From contig VGWY01000017.1 in NCBI GenBank assembly GCA_016873575.1, positions 1-20,153 on the forward strand: a stretch of 20,153 nt of DNA. The letters are read 5' to 3'. The notes below the pieces were generated by a model. It made no database searches, was not told where the DNA came from, and saw nothing but the letters and a program-made list of their open reading frames with translations. Positions 7,843-15,421 of this stretch are shown in pieces (the first letter of the stretch is position 1; each line of letters begins with the position of its first letter). A program made the translations under genes and the position numbers. Source of the DNA: Nitrospira sp. (lineage in GTDB: Bacteria > Nitrospirota > Thermodesulfovibrionia > Thermodesulfovibrionales > SM23-35).

Positions 7843-8721
7843 ATGAAGGAGAAATTATTAAGACTCGGACTTCCAAAGGGAAGTCTTCAGGAATCAACAT
7901 TAAAACTCTTTCGAAAGGCAGGATACCACATTATGGTATCAAGCCGTTCCTACTATCCATCTTTTGATGATCCTGAGATTGAAGCAATGTTAATCAGGGC
8001 GCAGGAGATGGCAAAATATGTTGAAGACGGCGTACTGGATTGTGGGCTTACAGGCAAGGACTGGATTATGGAACAAAATGCTGTGGTACATGAGGTTGCC
8101 GAGCTTATTTATGCAAAAGAAGGTCTCCGGCCAGTAAGGTGGGTGATTGCAGTTCCCAATGATTCTGCTATAAAAACCTTAAAAGACCTCAACGGGAAGC
8201 GGATCGCAACAGAACTTGTTGGATTTACAAAAAGATATCTTAAATCTAAGGATATAAAGGCTGAGGTTGATTTTTCATGGGGTGCAACAGAGGTAAAGCC
8301 TCCACGCCTCGCTGATGCAATTGTTGAGCTTACAGAAACAGGCTCATCGTTAAGGGCAAATAATCTGAGGATTGTTGAGACTATCCTTGAGTCAAGTACA
8401 CGGTTTATTGCAAACAAGAAAGCATGGCAGGATAAATGGAAGAGACAGAAAATGGAGGATATCGTTATGCTTTTGAGAGGTGCTCTCGCTGCGGAAGAGA
8501 AGGTCGGACTCAAGATGAATGTCCCTGAGAGATCTTATAAGCGCGTTATGAGCCTTCTTTCAGCCATGCATTCACCTACTATATCACCACTTTCTGACAA
8601 GGGATGGTATGCCCTTGAGGTGGTGATTGATGAGAAGACTGTACGCGATATTATTCCTAAACTAAAAATGGCAGGTGCAACCGGGATAGTTGAGTACCAG
8701 CTTAATAAGGTTATACCGTAG
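7843..8721 (+). CDS. hisG: ATP phosphoribosyltransferase, long form
   Basis: Catalyses the first step of histidine synthesis, joining ATP and PRPP to give phosphoribosyl-ATP. 292 residues, so it is the long form with its own C-terminal allosteric (HisG_C, ACT-like) domain, roughly 215-292. This form is feedback-inhibited by histidine and needs no HisZ. The N-terminus has LGLPKGSLQ (8-16); the phosphoribosyl region includes the GKRIATELVGF stretch (near 120-130) and the ADAIVELTETGSSL segment (near 158-171). A GGTGAG element precedes ATG 7843. No other his genes are adjacent. Its stop lies only 5 nt from the stop of convergent hepT. The last 18 bp recur exactly at 9681-9698, ending a decayed second hisG 3' end, so this gene marks the edge of an accessory segment. 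Confidence 0.95.
   Translation: MKEKLLRLGLPKGSLQESTLKLFRKAGYHIMVSSRSYYPSFDDPEIEAMLIRAQEMAKYVEDGVLDCGLTGKDWIMEQNAVVHEVAELIYAKEGLRPVRWVIAVPNDSAIKTLKDLNGKRIATELVGFTKRYLKSKDIKAEVDFSWGATEVKPPRLADAIVELTETGSSLRANNLRIVETILESSTRFIANKKAWQDKWKRQKMEDIVMLLRGALAAEEKVGLKMNVPERSYKRVMSLLSAMHSPTISPLSDKGWYALEVVIDEKTVRDIIPKLKMAGATGIVEYQLNKVIP
8704..8721 (+). repeat. 18-bp direct repeat at the hisG 3' end (copy 1)
   Basis: aataaggttataccgtag, the last six codons' worth of hisG including its stop, is repeated identically at 9681-9698. The two copies bracket the HepT/MntA pair. This resembles an attachment-type duplication at a gene's 3' end, or the remains of a hisG duplication. Confidence 0.7.
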
Positions 8722-8726
8722 TCTTG

Positions 8727-9152
8727 TTAGTTAGATAAGTATTTAATTATTGCCCTTTTGTATTTTTCAAAATCATCCAGATTTTTGTGAAGTATTGAGA
8801 CAACTATTGAGGGTTCTATTTTTTCATACTGGTGCACAACTATATTCCTGAATTTTGCCATCTTTTCCATTGTTTTAAACAAATTTTTGCTTATGATTCT
8901 GTTTTCCGTCAATACCTTGAAGGTATCAGCATAACTTGTTGGTAAACTCATGCCTTTATCAGAAATCAAATGATTGGCGATATCTATACATAATTCAATC
9001 AGTATCTGTAAGGTTCTTTCTACGATCCTCTGTATTTTCCAGTCGTTTTTATACGCAGTAACTGAGATTTTAGAATACTCCCTAATCTGATCCAGGTAGG
9101 TCTCCATCTGTGTAAGTTTTCTTCCTAACAAAAGTTTATCAACCAATTCCAT
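8727..9152 (-). CDS. hepT: HepT-like HEPN toxin (DUF86)
   Basis: HEPN-domain ribonuclease toxin of a HepT/MntA type toxin-antitoxin pair. 141 residues, all-helical, with the diagnostic RX4HXY motif R102-NIVV-H107-Q-Y109. R and H form the RNase site; in characterised systems the tyrosine is the residue adenylylated by the partner antitoxin. ATG 9152 lies inside the 3' end of mntA (14-nt overlap), so the two are translationally coupled. A GAAGG sits almost directly before the ATG, an unusually short spacing. The stop is 5 nt from that of convergent hisG, which fits insertion of the pair flush against the hisG end. No defect is visible in the active site. Confidence 0.88.
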   Translation of the reverse strand: MELVDKLLLGRKLTQMETYLDQIREYSKISVTAYKNDWKIQRIVERTLQILIELCIDIANHLISDKGMSLPTSYADTFKVLTENRIISKNLFKTMEKMAKFRNIVVHQYEKIEPSIVVSILHKNLDDFEKYKRAIIKYLSN

Positions 9153-9555
9153 ACCTTCTTTTCAGAATGTCTCTTTCCTTTAATGTGAAGTCAAAAAATT
9201 CCCTCAAGATAATGGATTCATATCTATGCCTCAAGAAGGGTTTTTTATCAATAAGGACCTTTCTGTTTTGCAGGATTCTTCCTGCAAAACTGAGTTGAGC
9301 GGTGTTTAAAATTACAAGGTCAATCTCATCTGTACCGAGCACATTGGCAATATTACCAAATAACTCAAGATAGTCTAATTTTTTTATATTCTTTACATAT
9401 ACAGCTATATCAACATCACTTAAAGGGCTTGGTTTGTCTTTTAATAGCCCACCAAAATGATATGCAAAAATGATATTGGAGTCATTTATAAAAATGTCCG
9501 CAAGAGAGTTGATTTTTTGATAAATATTTTCTGGAATCGGTTTATATCGTATCAT
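9139..9555 (-). CDS. mntA: MntA-like nucleotidyltransferase antitoxin
   Basis: Minimal nucleotidyltransferase that, in characterised pairs, silences HepT by AMP transfer to the tyrosine of RX4HXY. 138 residues. The family motif GSX10DXD appears as G35-G36-X10-D47-V-D49: the acidic metal ligands are intact but the usual serine is glycine. The remainder (DEIDLVILN, near 75-83) provides the third acidic residue of the fold. It is first in the operon, with hepT overlapping its end by 14 nt. There is no clear Shine-Dalgarno before ATG 9555. It lies 50 bp from the decayed hisG fragment. The family call is firm; whether the glycine variant remains catalytically active is open. Confidence 0.87.
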   Translation of the reverse strand: MIRYKPIPENIYQKINSLADIFINDSNIIFAYHFGGLLKDKPSPLSDVDIAVYVKNIKKLDYLELFGNIANVLGTDEIDLVILNTAQLSFAGRILQNRKVLIDKKPFLRHRYESIILREFFDFTLKERDILKRRYGIG

Positions 9556-9605
9556 ACAATAGTTTAACTTAACGGCTTAAAAGAATCTATGAGAAAGAAA
9601 GATTT

Positions 9606-9698
9606 GATAAAGGATGGTATGCACTTCTTAACCCTAAACTCAAGATGGCAGGCGCAACAGAAATTGTAGAGTATCAGATCAATAAGGTTATACCGTAG
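9606..9698 (+). pseudogene. hisG: Remnant 3' end of a second hisG
   Basis: Thirty codons plus stop, beginning DKGWYALLNPKLKMAGAT and ending NKVIP. They match the hisG C-terminus except that about 13 residues between DKGWYAL and PKLKMAG are replaced by two. Several codons differ at synonymous and nonsynonymous positions, but the last 18 bp, including the stop, are identical to intact hisG. There is no start codon or upstream domain, so it is non-functional. It is either a displaced original hisG end after insertion of a cassette carrying its own end, or debris from a tandem duplication. Confidence 0.85.
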
Positions 9699-9764
9699 CT
9701 TGCCAGCGGATTTGGGATGACTTTTTCTTGGTGCCTTTATTAGATGAAATTGCTGCCCTTTATT

Positions 9765-11900
9765 TCAGAATAGTCTGCCGGATATAGGAACAACAGTTCT
9801 ATTTCTCATGAGAATAACATTTGAAACGGTACTCCCACAGTCAATCTGTGATAAAACTTCTTTCTCCTTTAGTAAAATAGGAAGAAGATTGAAGAACGGG
9901 CCTGTACTTACTAAAGGTAAAAAACTCTGCCAGTGATCATGAATTATTTCTTTGATTTGAACTTCATCATTGGGAATTAGGCTAAAGTCGAGAGCTATGT
10001 CTGAAAAAATAGCAATGCCCTCGGCGTTCCTCATTAATTGACAAGAATAACCGAATTTTGAAAAGATAAGCTGGAGAATCTTATTTTCTATACCACCAGC
10101 AAAAGTATAATAGAAATATTTAGAGACATGTCTCGTTTGAAAAAAACACTCTTCTGCATTTTCCGAAGGTATACTAACCTGAATGTTCCTTAAACGGTTT
10201 TCTGTAGTTTTATCGAATCTGAAATCTGATAAATTTGCTATTCCTGTTAGAACCGCTCTAATTTTTTGGGAAACAATCGAACTCATATAGTTGCCGCTAC
10301 CTTTACCATAAGAAGGACGAATTGGGGAAGAAACGGGGTTAGTTAAGCGAACGGTTATCCGAGCTTCACCAACTGATGTGATTTCCCAGTAACGTCCAGC
10401 AAAAAGTATAACTGCTCCTAATCGAAGTTGAGCATTTGGTAATGGTAGCGAAGCTAAACGATGACCTTCATAAAAGACTTGGATACCCGGCTCACCGTTA
10501 GATATATTTGAAAAGATTGCCATCTCATTATATAGGGATTCTAACACAGTACCCATTTGATAACTTGACCATCTTGCCTCATGCCGCAGATACCTCTGGC
10601 TTGAAAGTCTTTCTGTTATTAAGTTTATTTCTTCAGGTTGAATCCAAGGGAAAGCGTTGCATATTTCTTTAATCTCACTCTCATGCACTCGATGGTGATG
10701 TTTGGCTGAAACACTGGAGAAGATTTGCTGAATAAGAACGCTGTATAATTGGCCAGGCGGGGTATTTTCTATTATCCCTTCACGGGCTAAGGACGTTAAC
10801 GCGCAAAACTGGAGTAACTCTGAATTATTTTTTGGTGTCATAATTACCCATGTTTTCCCAGTTCGCCTACTGCCACGCCCGATTCTTTGAAGAAAACTGG
10901 TGACGCTTTGAGGAGGTTCGTATAGGTTTATGACCTCTATGGAACCTATATCTATACCTAGTTCTAATGTTGTTGTAGCGATACAAATGGCAAATTCTGA
11001 GGCTTTAAACTGAGATTCTACATATTCTCTCTGTTCCTTTTCTAGGGTCGAATAATGTACAAAGACTCGATAGGGTGAAAAATTACTTAGTTCCAGGAAT
11101 AAGTCATCGCACATTCGACGTGTGTTTACAAAGATAAGAATTTTTTTTGCATTTGCTTGTCGTATAACATCTCTTAAGGAATTATGTCGATCTATCCAGT
11201 GAAACTCTGGATCAAGGGGACGCTGAGTGCCAGTAGTAAAAATTCTGACAGGCCTACCCCCTCCACGAAACCATTCACTAACTACGTTTTGATTTCCTAA
11301 CGTAGCAGAAAGAGCAACCCGTTGTAATTCTCGACCAGCCTTCTTTTTCAGTCGTTCCAGAAGAAACAACATTTGAAGCCCTCGAGGAGACCAGAATACC
11401 TGATGTATCTCATCACAAATGACAAATTTGACTTTTGAAAGAAATGGATAATCCTTACATAAAAGAATGTCCAAGGATTCAGGTGTAGTTAAGAGGAATG
11501 ACAATTTTTGATCACTTGAGGAAAGTGGCTTATCCCCATGCCGTATCCCTAAATGTATATCAAGACGATGAAGCGGAACACTTAGGCGATTATGTAGATC
11601 ATTGAGAAGGGCTTTTGTGGGTGCTATGTAAATACAAAGCGAATCCTGCCGGTTTTCAGAAATCTTTGCAGCAATTGGAATAACTGCAGCTTCTGTTTTT
11701 CCGCTAGCTGTACTGGAAAACAGCAAGACATTTTCGCCCGAATAAATCGGCTGTATCGCCTGTATTTGGATATCAGTTAATTGTCGTTGATGTCTATGGA
11801 GAAATGCAGAAATGGCGTTGTCTAATAGAACGGTCGAGGTTGGTTTTGATGCGAACCCCTCTTCTTTTAAAATTTCTTTCCAGTCCTTAGATTCACTCAT
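9765..11900 (-). CDS. Lhr-like DExH superfamily 2 helicase, BrxHI-like
   Basis: Probable ATP-dependent 3'-5' DNA or RNA helicase. 711 residues from the chosen start. Motifs: Walker A SSTASGKT (62-69, K68), TTPES (138-142), DEIH (163-166), SAT (198-200), motif V TTLELGIDIG (310-319), motif VI QRIGRGSRR (338-346). A winged-helix and Lhr-type beta domain follow (about 355-550, with the segment RLGAVILFAGRYWEI), then a C-terminal region to 711. This is the short Lhr-core architecture seen in BREX BrxHI rather than the 1,400-residue Lhr. The start is ATG 11900, which overlaps the upstream ATPase stop as ATGA; the frame extends 9 codons further with a weaker GTG start. It is last of four coupled genes. 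The family is firm; the system-level role is inferred. Confidence 0.88.
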   Translation of the reverse strand: MSESKDWKEILKEEGFASKPTSTVLLDNAISAFLHRHQRQLTDIQIQAIQPIYSGENVLLFSSTASGKTEAAVIPIAAKISENRQDSLCIYIAPTKALLNDLHNRLSVPLHRLDIHLGIRHGDKPLSSSDQKLSFLLTTPESLDILLCKDYPFLSKVKFVICDEIHQVFWSPRGLQMLFLLERLKKKAGRELQRVALSATLGNQNVVSEWFRGGGRPVRIFTTGTQRPLDPEFHWIDRHNSLRDVIRQANAKKILIFVNTRRMCDDLFLELSNFSPYRVFVHYSTLEKEQREYVESQFKASEFAICIATTTLELGIDIGSIEVINLYEPPQSVTSFLQRIGRGSRRTGKTWVIMTPKNNSELLQFCALTSLAREGIIENTPPGQLYSVLIQQIFSSVSAKHHHRVHESEIKEICNAFPWIQPEEINLITERLSSQRYLRHEARWSSYQMGTVLESLYNEMAIFSNISNGEPGIQVFYEGHRLASLPLPNAQLRLGAVILFAGRYWEITSVGEARITVRLTNPVSSPIRPSYGKGSGNYMSSIVSQKIRAVLTGIANLSDFRFDKTTENRLRNIQVSIPSENAEECFFQTRHVSKYFYYTFAGGIENKILQLIFSKFGYSCQLMRNAEGIAIFSDIALDFSLIPNDEVQIKEIIHDHWQSFLPLVSTGPFFNLLPILLKEKEVLSQIDCGSTVSNVILMRNRTVVPISGRLF

Positions 11901-13123
11901 TCTACTTCGTCCAAAATAGCAATACACCTTCTCACAAAATTTCCAACAGTATCGCTAAAAGATGGATTTAAGACTAAACTTTTTAGCTTTTGTGTAATAT
12001 TATTGGGTACTTTAGCCCCCTTATATACCGAGTATATTTTACAGAGGTTTAAGGATAATCTTTGCAATTCGGCAACACTTAATTTTTTCAACTCAAAGAT
12101 TTCATTGTCTTTTATTTTGTGAGTTGGCCAGTAAGGTGCATAATTATCAAAGAAGCTAGGGGTGGTGGAATAAAGAAAATAGCAATATGGAGTTGTATGA
12201 CTTTGTTGGATAATTTGGAATAGGTTGCTGTAAGCTTGATCCTGATGCTGAAATCTTGCAAAAGAGTGAATTGGATCTGCCTCATCAAAAAGAACACAGA
12301 TGCCCTGATAATTTAGATTCCTGTATAATGAAGCCATATATCTAAGCATAATTAAAGCATTAGAGCTATCAATACGGTTATTGATTCCAATGTTATGCAA
12401 GTCTCGTAAGTAGATATTTTTCCCAGAAAGATAGTTCAGAACAAGCAGCCTTTTCTCCTCATTAGGTCTAACAGGGCTAACACTCTCGTGATAAGCATGG
12501 AGGGCGCTTTTAAAATCATCAGGTAATGCCTTAATGATTTGTCTGGCTCTTTCTTCACCCCTTTCACGAATAACTTGAAGCCATTTATCAAGTACACTTT
12601 CTATTGCTGGTTTATTTCTCTCATCTCGTGTTCTGAGGTTCCACATGATACGATCATACACAGTCATAAAATCATGTATCGGACACGAATTTTGGCTGAG
12701 CGTTACGATACTTACAACAAATCCTTGTTTAAAACCAATTTCCCTAAGGAGATATAGAGAATGAGTCTTACCATATCCATAATCAGCGTTCATAAAACGA
12801 ACTTTTGATGAACCTTGCCCAACAGTATTTAGGTCTTTATTAAAGCTATCTATGAGATTCATGCGCCCAACAGAAAAATTAGTAACATCCGCAGGCGGGG
12901 GCACACCTCTTCGTAGAGAATTGACTATGGGTAAGGCTTCCTGCTGAGTAAGACGAGTTGTACTCCTGACGGCTCCAAGAGGAATCTTCTTTTTCTCGAG
13001 TAAACTTGAAAGTTCTTTGAATTGTTCAAAACTTAGGGTTAGTCCTGGGAAATCAGTAAAATCAAAATATCCTCTTTCCCTAGCTTGCTTGATTATCTCT
13101 AACAGATCTATTTTTTGAGCCAT
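11897..13123 (-). CDS. BrxD-like (DUF2791-type) P-loop ATPase, second copy
   Basis: 408 residues and cytosolic. A unique N-terminal extension (about 1-58, perhaps a small helical or winged domain) precedes the shared core: RRGVPPP (71-77), FSVGR (83-87), Walker A NADYGYGKTH (112-121, K119) and Walker B ICVLFDEAD (275-283, D280/E281). The R-G-PP lead-in and the extended linker to a GKT/S loop are typical of the BrxC/BrxD ATP-binding family of BREX. ATG 13123 follows GAGGAAAA at good spacing, 12 nt after the upstream gene's stop. The C-terminal ARRC-like helix ends in ILDEVE with a TGA that overlaps the helicase start. It is paralogous to the next gene upstream (13136-14323) but clearly diverged, so the two probably work together rather than redundantly (inference). 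Confidence 0.83.
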   Translation of the reverse strand: MAQKIDLLEIIKQARERGYFDFTDFPGLTLSFEQFKELSSLLEKKKIPLGAVRSTTRLTQQEALPIVNSLRRGVPPPADVTNFSVGRMNLIDSFNKDLNTVGQGSSKVRFMNADYGYGKTHSLYLLREIGFKQGFVVSIVTLSQNSCPIHDFMTVYDRIMWNLRTRDERNKPAIESVLDKWLQVIRERGEERARQIIKALPDDFKSALHAYHESVSPVRPNEEKRLLVLNYLSGKNIYLRDLHNIGINNRIDSSNALIMLRYMASLYRNLNYQGICVLFDEADPIHSFARFQHQDQAYSNLFQIIQQSHTTPYCYFLYSTTPSFFDNYAPYWPTHKIKDNEIFELKKLSVAELQRLSLNLCKIYSVYKGAKVPNNITQKLKSLVLNPSFSDTVGNFVRRCIAILDEVE

Positions 13124-13135
13124 GCCGATTTTCCT

Positions 13136-14323
13136 CTATCTGGCTCTATCCATCGCTTCTTGCTCCATCGCCTTTTCCACAATAAGTTCAAATTTTGCTA
13201 AAAACTCAAACCCTGGAGAGGTTGCTTCATCCAAAATCGCAACAGTGCTTCGCACCATAGTGCCTACCCTTTGATCAGTCCGGGTCTGAACATAATGTGC
13301 TAAGGACCGAAGATGGCTATCATTTACCATTGTTAAATTTTGCCCCCTTGCAACCCCATAAACTTTTTTGATCTTCTGGGCTAATCGGAAAAATTCTTCT
13401 TCTGTCAACTTTGGCAAGTCTACAATAACTTTATGAAGAGAATCTTGTCGTAATTCTTGTAAAGGATCACTAATACGTCTCCAGAGAGCACGGTAACTTT
13501 GTGCACCACGCTCATCCTCCCCGCCTAAAAATGTGGGGGTAGACGCAAACACAAAATAAAAGCCTTGTGTATCTTGATCATTATCAATTACTTGGCGAAT
13601 ATTTTCATTGGCCAAGTCACGCCTGCTTATACGGCTGAGTGAAGTAATCGCCTCTGCTTCATCAAGCATCACCACAAAACCACTATATCCTAAAGAACGG
13701 ATAAAGAGAATAAAGCTATGGAGATATTCTCGAACATCTTTGAAGGTTCTAGATTCAGTCTCTTTCCCTTCAAACCATTTCAGCACTTGAAGGCATTGTT
13801 GGTATTCAGGACCTGTTATAGGATTGTAATGTCTTTGATATTCTACCAGTTTCATCCGCATATCGGGATAAATACCTATGTCTTTGAGGACCTCGAATAT
13901 TTCTTGTTCACTTTTTGACTTATTACGAACTGACCAATCATTTAGCACAGCTTCGAGTCCATTTTTTCGTTCCTTCGGCGTAGCAATATTTGCCATTATC
14001 CGTTGAATAACGATGGGCAACTGGTCAAAAGGTACCTCTCGGGAATGAAGCTCCACTTTAGAAACCACGAAATTGTGCTTAAGTGCTAAGTCCCGTAGTA
14101 AATCAAGGAAATGACTTTTACCATGCCCAAAATCAGCGCTTACAAGCTTTACATCAGAAACACCATAGTCCTTAATCTCAATCAGCTTGTCATTAAAGTA
14201 AAAGAGCAATTCTTCCCGCCCCACAGAATATAGATCGACCCCCTCTTCAGGAGGTGTGCCCTTACGCAGGGCACTAATTATGCGATATGCTTGGTCTTTT
14301 TGTAAGGTTGACATATTATCCAT
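13136..14323 (-). CDS. BrxD-like (DUF2791-type) P-loop ATPase, first copy
   Basis: 395 residues. The core begins almost at the N-terminus: LRKGTPPEEG (19-28), YSVGRE (32-37), Walker A SADFGHGKSH (62-71, K69), Walker B GFVVMLDEAEA (215-225, D221/E222) and a sensor-like FASTPTF (259-265). This is the arrangement of BREX BrxD / DUF2791 proteins, whose precise biochemical role is unsettled. The start is ATG 14323, with AAGGAGG upstream. The stop of the 282-aa gene shares its final A with this ATG (TGATG), so translation is coupled. The C-terminus (RTDQRVGTMVRSTVAILDEA) aligns with the end of the second copy, showing they arose by duplication. Confidence 0.85.
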   Translation of the reverse strand: MDNMSTLQKDQAYRIISALRKGTPPEEGVDLYSVGREELLFYFNDKLIEIKDYGVSDVKLVSADFGHGKSHFLDLLRDLALKHNFVVSKVELHSREVPFDQLPIVIQRIMANIATPKERKNGLEAVLNDWSVRNKSKSEQEIFEVLKDIGIYPDMRMKLVEYQRHYNPITGPEYQQCLQVLKWFEGKETESRTFKDVREYLHSFILFIRSLGYSGFVVMLDEAEAITSLSRISRRDLANENIRQVIDNDQDTQGFYFVFASTPTFLGGEDERGAQSYRALWRRISDPLQELRQDSLHKVIVDLPKLTEEEFFRLAQKIKKVYGVARGQNLTMVNDSHLRSLAHYVQTRTDQRVGTMVRSTVAILDEATSPGFEFLAKFELIVEKAMEQEAMDRAR

Positions 14324-15171
14324 CAGGTTTCCTCCTTCTTTGGCCTCATATGCCCATATGACTCAATTTTTCCATCTGGTAACACAATCTTATATGATAA
14401 TCGTGGATCACGAATTCCACTCAGTTCAATATGAGGAGAGTCAAATTTTCGACTTACTTGGGCTTTCCAAAGTTTTGAAAGGTCCGCACTAAATTCATCT
14501 TTATAGTACGCTACAAGTCGGCCCCCCTTTTTCCAATTGGGGTTTTTTTGCTGGATGTTCCTCTTTAGTGATTGATAAACATCTTCTAACCGAACCCATC
14601 CCACTGGGTTCGGTTTAATCTTGATTATTTCTAAATGAACATTTAATAGACGATCTCGAAAACTGGTCGGATCAAATTCCCTGTCCCAAATTCGATGCCG
14701 TTCCCGGTCTATTGCTCCACGAATCTTTTCCCAATCCAAAGTTTTTAAGAAGATAGTCCCTATTTTAGCTGTCTGTTTGTTTTCATCCATTTCAACTTCA
14801 AGAAGGCGGTCAACAAATAACTTTGGCAATTTGCCTCGAAGATGAATTTTATTATTGCCACAATATTCTTGAAAACGGCTAAAGAGAGACGAAAAAACCT
14901 GTTCAGAACGCCTTTTAACATCGATTGAAAGTTTTTCCAACATCTCCTTGGCTATAGGATAAGAAGTTAGGAGCTGATCCTTCACCCGCCTCAACAATAG
15001 CCTGTTTAAAGTTTCAGTATCTGATTTCTCGAATGCCTTCCGCATTTGTGACAAATATTTCTTTATGGAGTTCCTTTGTTTTATGTCTGCTTCTACTTGT
15101 TTTAAAAGATTATCCAGCTCCGATCCGATTAATTTTGCAAGGGAACTTTCATTGTTATGTATAAATGTCAT
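14323..15171 (-). CDS. Unrecognised 282-aa protein, first intact gene of the ATPase/helicase operon
   Basis: I do not recognise a family. The first 110 residues are highly charged and helical (possible coiled coil, about 10-100). A basic central region follows (IRGAIDRERHRIWDRE, about 150-165), then a segment resembling a winged helix at about 186-240 (GWVRLEDVYQSLKRN then YYKDEFSADLSKLW), and a basic tail rich in K/R. There are no membrane segments and no nuclease or ATPase motif. The overall basic, helical composition would suit a nucleic-acid-binding or adaptor subunit (inference). Start ATG 15171 has GAGAGGA about 8 nt upstream and overlaps the stop of a decayed frame (ATGA). The stop overlaps the first ATPase start (TGATG). 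The constant coupling argues that its product is made in step with the ATPases. Confidence 0.72.
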   Translation of the reverse strand: MTFIHNNESSLAKLIGSELDNLLKQVEADIKQRNSIKKYLSQMRKAFEKSDTETLNRLLLRRVKDQLLTSYPIAKEMLEKLSIDVKRRSEQVFSSLFSRFQEYCGNNKIHLRGKLPKLFVDRLLEVEMDENKQTAKIGTIFLKTLDWEKIRGAIDRERHRIWDREFDPTSFRDRLLNVHLEIIKIKPNPVGWVRLEDVYQSLKRNIQQKNPNWKKGGRLVAYYKDEFSADLSKLWKAQVSRKFDSPHIELSGIRDPRLSYKIVLPDGKIESYGHMRPKKEET

Positions 15172-15323
15172 TTGTCTATCCTCTCTCTTTCCTTGTTTTC
15201 TGAAGACATAGCTTTTTTTCTTTTTTGTCCAATCATCTCCTTGATAGCAACAATTTCATCTAACGGTTGAACTTTTTTCTGATGTGATTATTTCAAAAAA
15301 GCTGCTGAACTGAAGTTACGCAC
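15168..15323 (-). pseudogene. Decayed first cistron of the operon
   Basis: After the promoter, a strong AGGAGGTG (15328-15321) has no ATG, GTG or TTG at proper spacing; the only in-frame candidate is a GTG inside the Shine-Dalgarno itself. From that GTG a frame runs 11 codons (RNFSSAAFLK) to a TAA (15290-15288). It then continues open in the same frame for 39 codons, including VQPLDEIVAIKEMIGQ, to a TGA that overlaps the next gene's ATG. The coupling signature shows that a translated gene once ended here. Either a small gene of about 51 residues acquired a nonsense codon and lost its start, or a larger gene lost its middle. No family is recognisable. Confidence 0.4.
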
Positions 15324-15369
15324 CTCCTATGGAGTTTCAAAAAGTGATTTTACCCCTTGATTGTATTGG

Positions 15370-15398
15370 ATTATAACTTCTTTATTGCGATTTGTAAA
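15370..15398 (-). promoter_or_regulatory. Probable promoter of the ATPase/helicase operon
   Basis: On the minus strand, TTTACA (15398-15393), a 17-nt spacer, and a perfect TATAAT (15375-15370). Transcription would start near 15363, about 35 nt ahead of the AGGAGG at 15328. This spacing makes the missing start codon downstream more striking. Confidence 0.6.
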
Positions 15399-15421
15399 AT
15401 TAAACCCAGATTACGCAAGAG

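Noticed and set aside
9765..15171. Full BREX or DISARM locus
   Set aside because: Only BrxD-like and BrxHI-like parts are present; there is no PglZ, PglX, BrxC-sized ATPase, methyltransferase, DUF1998 protein or phospholipase D domain.
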